Below, piece after piece: positions 59,200 through 64,000 of a stretch of DNA of 64,000 nucleotides; position 1 is the first letter of the stretch; each line of letters begins with the position of its first letter. Below the pieces are notes generated by a model, which had not been told where the DNA came from, did no database searches, and saw only the letters and a list, made by a program, of their open reading frames with translations. Source of the DNA: Strongyloides papillosus. Lineage: Eukaryota; Nematoda; Chromadorea; Rhabditida; Strongyloididae. Made by a program: the position numbers and the translations under genes. Location: positions 1 through 64,000 of the forward strand of contig SRSI01000031.1 of assembly GCA_005656395.1 (NCBI GenBank), in the 5' to 3' direction.

Positions 59200-60528
59200 T
59201 TAAAGACTTGATTGTTGATTATTGATATTTCCATTATCATTATATAAACTTTGTGTATAACTACTATAATCTAATACATTGCCATTATTCATTGGTGCAA
59301 AATATTGTATATTATTTCCTGTTGTATAAAGGTTATTTTCAAAGAATGTTTTGGAATCCATTAATGAATTGATAGTTAGTTGATTTGCAGATGCATTGAT
59401 TGTATTACAAAAATCACCACCTATCGTTGTTGTTGTTGTTGGAGTACAATATATATTTTGAAATGATGTTGGATTTGTGTATTGTTGGTGTTGTTGTTGT
59501 GGATAGGTTGTCGATGACATCTGTGGTAGGGATGCTGCTGAGGAGATGACAGTCGTTGGTGATGTTGAGATTACCGTACCAATAGGTTGAAGGATGGTAG
59601 TGGCTGACTCGGATTTTAGTTGTTGTGGAATAATTGAGGCTAATTGAGTACCGGGAGAATTTGTTGTTGATATATTTTCAATATTTGAAGATGGTGATGC
59701 TGTTGTTGGAGAGTTATTGAGATTATCTACTTCTTGTTTTGTCGCTAACATCCCATCATCTTTTAACGTTACTACTTCTCTTTGCTGTTGTTGTTGTTGT
59801 TGGTGATGATCATCTCTTGGTGAGGCATCTGATGATCTAGTTGTCCTTCTATTTCTTTTTGACTCCTTATCTTGTAACTTAAATCTTTTTTGTCTTCTTA
59901 AATAACAACCATTCTCAAACATATTACCACATAATTGATGAAGTGTCCAAAAAGAACCTTTACCTGGTCTATCTGGTGTTCTTGGAACTTTAACAAAACA
60001 ATCATTGAAAGATAAAGAATGTCTAATACTATTTTGCCATCTTTGTTGATTTTGTCTATAATATGGAAATAAATCCATTATCCAATTATAAATTTCACTT
60101 AAAGTTAACATTTTACTTTCACTTCTTTGTATAGCCATTGTTATTAAACTAATATAACTATACGGTGGTTTGGCTTGACCATAACCATTTTTCTTAATTC
60201 TAGCTAACTCTGCAGCTGTTAAAGTTTGTTCACCAGACTTGGTATTAGTTGTTGAGGTAAAACTATTATCACTATTATTACTATCAGCCCTACTTTGTTC
60301 AGACATATCAATATTACTATGAGTCATACTATTTAACGTTTGACCATTTTGAAAAAAGGCAGGATTTGTTTGAAATGCTCCATAATTTGTACCGTTACCG
60401 GTTGTGTATGGCGTAGCATAGGCAGCAGATACGGCATTATATGGATATGTGTAAGTATTATATCCATTCAGTGTAGCAGTTGAATAAGAAGGCATCATGG
60501 CGGCTGTTGTGTAATCTTGACCAGCCAT
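59200..60528 (-). CDS. pha-4: FoxA-type forkhead transcription factor (PHA-4)
   Basis: A single exon of 442 residues read on the minus strand from ATG at 60528. The forkhead DNA-binding domain spans about 119-218, beginning [16 protein letters not shown]. It has recognition helix [15 protein letters not shown] (164-178), wing 1 [10 protein letters not shown] and the FoxA-specific stretch [17 protein letters not shown]. These make FoxA near-certain; the nematode FoxA is PHA-4, the pioneer factor of pharynx and gut. The N-terminus is rich in Tyr, Thr, Asn and Ala. The C-terminus is low-complexity, with a His-Gln run (HHQQQQQQQ, about 237-245) and Ser/Thr/Pro stretches, typical activation regions. 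An acceptor-like sequence (TTTCAG, about 60546-60541) lies 12 bp before the ATG, so the message is either trans-spliced there or has upstream exons not recognised here. Confidence 0.95.
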   Translation of the reverse strand: MAGQDYTTAAMMPSYSTATLNGYNTYTYPYNAVSAAYATPYTTGNGTNYGAFQTNPAFFQNGQTLNSMTHSNIDMSEQSRADSNNSDNSFTSTTNTKSGEQTLTAAELARIKKNGYGQAKPPYSYISLITMAIQRSESKMLTLSEIYNWIMDLFPYYRQNQQRWQNSIRHSLSFNDCFVKVPRTPDRPGKGSFWTLHQLCGNMFENGCYLRRQKRFKLQDKESKRNRRTTRSSDASPRDDHHQQQQQQQREVVTLKDDGMLATKQEVDNLNNSPTTASPSSNIENISTTNSPGTQLASIIPQQLKSESATTILQPIGTVISTSPTTVISSAASLPQMSSTTYPQQQHQQYTNPTSFQNIYCTPTTTTTIGGDFCNTINASANQLTINSLMDSKTFFENNLYTTGNNIQYFAPMNNGNVLDYSSYTQSLYNDNGNINNQQSSL

Positions 60529-63208
60529 AACTTATATTCTGAAACATTATTATTAATTTAATAAAAAAAGAATTGATAAGACTATATATATGTTTCAAAA
60601 TACACATCTACATAAAGATGAATGTATAATGTTTATTAAAAAAAAAAGAACTTTTTAACATCTGTTGATGACTATATAATGAAGTAAGAGTGTGATGACA
60701 ATATAAAACATTTTTTGATAGAGATAATTTTTAACTAATATAAAAAAATAATAAAAAGGCGTAAAGAAATAATATGTTTATATATGGAGAGAAAGAGAAG
60801 GAGGAAAAATTAAAAATATCATAAGAATGAAAAAAAATTTTAATGGGGGTAAAAAAAAGAACATACACTCCTGGAAAAAATTTGCAGATTTTTTTCCCCT
60901 TATTTATCATGTCAACAATTATGTATCACTATAAATATTACTACTATTATCCTAAAAACAATAATAACAAGTAAGGCAAAAAACAGTATATTATTAAAAG
61001 CCAACATATACAATGATATGTGTTATCAAAGGAAGTTTAGAAGGTATCTGATGATATATGATAAGATAAAAAAAATTTATGTAGAAGGGTAAAAAAGTGG
61101 ATAGATTGTTGAAGACTAATAATAGTGGACTAATCTTTATTTTTTGATGAAGCGTCATTTTAGTAATATTAAAATATAAATGTTTTTTGATTAAAAAATA
61201 AGACGGAAGAAAGTATTCTTAGTATTGTAATTAGTAATATATTTTAAATAATAGTATTTATAGTAGTTTTTTTGTATTATTTTTATTACTTTTACATTCT
61301 AATACATATGTTATATTTTTATCATATTGATAATGTTTATATATAAGTATATTAAAATGTAAATTTGATTTAAATCAAATTAAAATAATAAAATATGAAT
61401 TTTTGATAGTTTTATAGTGTTTTACTATATTATTTATATAGATAAAATGAGAAAAAAGGACATAAAGAGATACTCCATTTGATTGTTGAAAGAACGTTAT
61501 TGTAAATAATAAGTATATACCCTTTATAGGAGGAAAAAAAGTTAGTTAGAGTGAGAGATGTAGTTATGGCAAAAATGGACCCATAATATGATTGGATGTT
61601 ATAATAATTGTATAGATACTCTCACTATATTATATATAAATACTCTAGATATTGGAATATATTTATATATATTAAGCTAAATATGAAGAAAAAAAAGGAG
61701 GAGGAAGGCAGAGTTTATGGTTATTATTGTGAGGATGGCTATTGGAAGAAGATATAGAGAAAATGAGAGCTAAATTGAAGCTTTTATCCTCAATCATGAA
61801 TATATTTGAGTAGATAAAGATAGAAAAGATATATATTACAATGTATAAAATAATAAAAATGATATCAATAAATATTAGCTTGTGACAATCTTCATTACTC
61901 ATATATATGGGACCTATGAATGAATATTAAAATTTATAAAAGTGAAAATGTTATAAAAAAATCATTTTTTGAATAGAGATTAAGTAAATATATCAAATAG
62001 GAATAGTCAAACTTAATCAACCTTTTTTTTCCTCCCATATATGTGTATAATGAATTCACTCTTGTAAAAAAAGGTATATTAAAAATGTGGATAAAGAGAG
62101 TAAAAATATTTTATAGTAAGTGAATGGGGAAGAGATAAACAGATATGGGTAGATAAAGTAATACATGTCAATAATAATCATGAAATATCTATCTTTTTTT
62201 TCTTTTTATTATTACAGAGTATATATAGAAATTAATAGTAACAGTAGGAAGAAATTTTTGAAGTATAAGTGTATGGTATTAATATATATGTAAATAAAGA
62301 GTATAAAAATAAAAATCTTTCCGCAAAAGATTTTTTGACAAATGCTATGAATAAGAAAATAAAAGTATTAAGAATAGAAAGTAATTGTGAGTGTTGTATC
62401 TTGAGTTTTTGGTAAGATACAAAAAAAAGAAAAGAAGAAGAAGAAATGTAAAATATATTATTAAGAATGTATAAGAATAAGAAATGGAAAGAGAGAGAGA
62501 GGTGTGAGGAAGTGAGGGAAAATAATATGTCTGACAGGGGAGAGGAGAAGAAGAAGAAATCAAGTTTTATTTAAAGAAAAGCTTTTCAAGAAGTTTCATT
62601 TAAGTTAAAGGTATAGATGATAATAAGGAGACGGCGATTGTGTGATGGGAGATATATATTTATATGTAAGAAATAATACAAAAATAACAGGAAGACGTCT
62701 TTGGGAGGTTTTTTGTGCTGTTCAGATAGGAAGTATTATGTGTGTGTGGTAGTGGTGGTCTTATCAAAACTAGGTAATACTAGGATACTAGAAATAAAAA
62801 AAGAAGTAGATTGTGTCTCATTTTTAAATGTATATATATTATTTTTATTGTCAGTTGAAGAAGAAAAGAAGATTTAAAGAAAAGTCTTGAAGAATGGTAG
62901 TTTTCTATAAAGACTAGTATTTGATTATTTGAAAAAGTATCAAAAACATATTTCCTGTTCCTTATTATTATTTTAGAATACATGTAACTTTATTATATAA
63001 CGTTACTATAATGATACTTTCCTTCCTACTCTTCTTCTCTTTCTTCATCTGACAATCCTCAATCTGACATCATCCTTTTAGTCATCAACATTTTCAAATA
63101 GTTTCAATGTCTCTCAATACAAATATAAATGAGGGACATTATAAAAATCAAAAAAATATTACTAACATTATGAATGAAAGAATAGGTATAAAAAATATAT
63201 TTATAAAT
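60529..63208. promoter_or_regulatory. Long upstream region of the FoxA gene, purine-rich in parts
   Basis: About 2.7 kb before the forkhead gene contain no recognised gene. The + strand has repeated purine tracts, such as those at 60781-60801 and 62480-62520 with GAGAGAGAGAG, which resemble GAGA-type elements. Open frames here (61672-61902, 62345-62563) are by-products of these tracts. Regulatory use is inferred from position only. Confidence 0.35.
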
Positions 63209-63376
63209 AATTGACGGTGGAGGAAAATAAAGACGTTAAGAAGTTTTATCATCCATTTACGGAGTGCTTTTTAAGCCGGAAAGCCACTCTTTAAACAAAT
63301 TCTTAAAAGGCGTTATAACAAGAAAGTTTCAAGTTCACAGCCACCTGATATGCAGGTTTTTGAATAACCGTCAATT
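63209..63376. repeat. GC-richer segment bounded by 10-bp inverted arms
   Basis: AATTGACGGT at 63209-63218 is matched by its exact reverse complement ACCGTCAATT at 63367-63376. The 168-bp segment between is visibly richer in G and C than the flanks and contains a further imperfect hairpin (AGTG-CTTT against AAAGCCACT, about 63264-63289). No target-site duplication is seen. It could be a MITE-like remnant, a structured RNA or chance. Confidence 0.35.
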
Positions 63377-64000
63377 TTTTGTTTACTTATCACTTTGTCG
63401 GAAAATCATGTATATTTACTTACCTTATAAATACCTAAAACGGCAAGAGTACGTTAATAGGTTAGAAAGTTTATTAATTAAATTCAACACTACTTTCCTT
63501 CTTCTTTTTACATTCTTTTTTTATAATTCTATATTGTAGTTCAGGGTAATGTCTTGATCTTGAGAATTAATGGATTGCTCCGGATTAGGTAAAGATCGTT
63601 ATGTAATCATAGTTCAAATTCTTGAGTAATCATAATTATTCATGTACCCCTTTATCACATGTATAAATAAATATGATTTTTTAAGAAATTCCCTATCTCA
63701 TATCAATAATTTTGTTAAAAAAATCAATTGTAATGATAGAAATAAAATTTTTTGACAACCTTCTATGAGACATTGACATAATAAAAAAAGAAAGAACGAG
63801 TTCGATATTGATATAAAATTTTCCTCATTTCAATAATTGATATTCGATGAATGATAGTAATACTGTAAGTATCACTTATATGGCATTCACTGACCTAAAA
63901 TATGTAATAAAATTATTTAACACATTGATGGTGGTCATAAAAATGTTTTAAAGAAAAAGAAATGAAACATGAAAAGGAGATTGTTATGTGATGTAATTAT
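63377..64000. other. Right-edge intergenic region
   Basis: AT-rich DNA with no recognised gene. A 91-codon open frame (63264-63539) overlaps the GC-richer segment but has no family features. Confidence 0.4.

Noticed and set aside
62345..62563. Minus-strand Ser/Leu-rich open frame upstream of FoxA
   Set aside because: Produced by the GAGA/GAAG purine tracts; no protein features.

Overview
The window is nuclear DNA of a nematode, most likely a Strongyloididae-type (clade IV) species. The base composition is very AT-rich. Genes are compact, with introns mostly of 40-60 bp that obey GT-AG and end in TTTCAG- or TTTTAG-like acceptors. Recognisable genes have nematode character: a FoxA/PHA-4 forkhead factor, a DAF-7-like TGF-beta ligand, C-type lectin and F-box paralogs, and secreted cysteine-rich paralogs. 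The species call is inference; nothing in the sequence names it.

Layout. 1-4840: tandem array of about 2.3 kb units, each carrying a pepsin-type aspartic protease gene (one tail, one dead copy, one copy with intact catalytic motifs but three frame breaks). 5259-5332: tRNA-Ile(AAU) behind a very GC-rich leader. 7678-10183 (+): biogenic-amine GPCR of dopamine D2-like type. 14410-15714 (+): phosphoglycerate kinase. 16862-18584 (+): EF-hand ATP-Mg/Pi mitochondrial carrier with one frame break. 19048-19568 (-): FAM162-like mitochondrial membrane protein. 22813-24626 (+): TMCO4/DUF726 alpha/beta hydrolase. 25559-26311 (+) and 26455-27406 (-): convergent pair of secreted cysteine-rich paralogs. 27795-28652 and 29435-30407 (both -): tandem pair of small coiled-coil genes, one cut by a nonsense codon. 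31959-32993 (-): DAF-7-like ligand. 35512-37157 and 37921-39762 (both +): two broken F-box paralogs. 41732-42667 (-): broken C-type lectin. 44131-45733 (-): unrecognised 435-aa protein. 50822-52128 (-): a globin whose C-terminal half reads as a second, degenerate globin domain. 53339-56948 (+): 992-aa coiled-coil protein. 59200-60528 (-): FoxA/PHA-4.

The genes do not form a pathway. The region mixes conserved single genes (glycolysis, mitochondrial transport, pharyngeal/gut transcription factor, signalling receptor and ligand) with lineage-expanded families (proteases, F-box, lectin, secreted proteins). Single-base frame breaks occur in six loci. Most lie in the expanded families, but one is in the conserved mitochondrial carrier, so draft-assembly indel error and real gene decay must be separated.

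The most unusual items are the two-domain globin whose second domain lacks a proximal histidine, the amine receptor with altered DRY and NPxxY motifs, the decaying protease array, and the inverted secreted-protein pair with matching TATA boxes. Intron positions were read by eye from splice consensus and reading-frame continuity.
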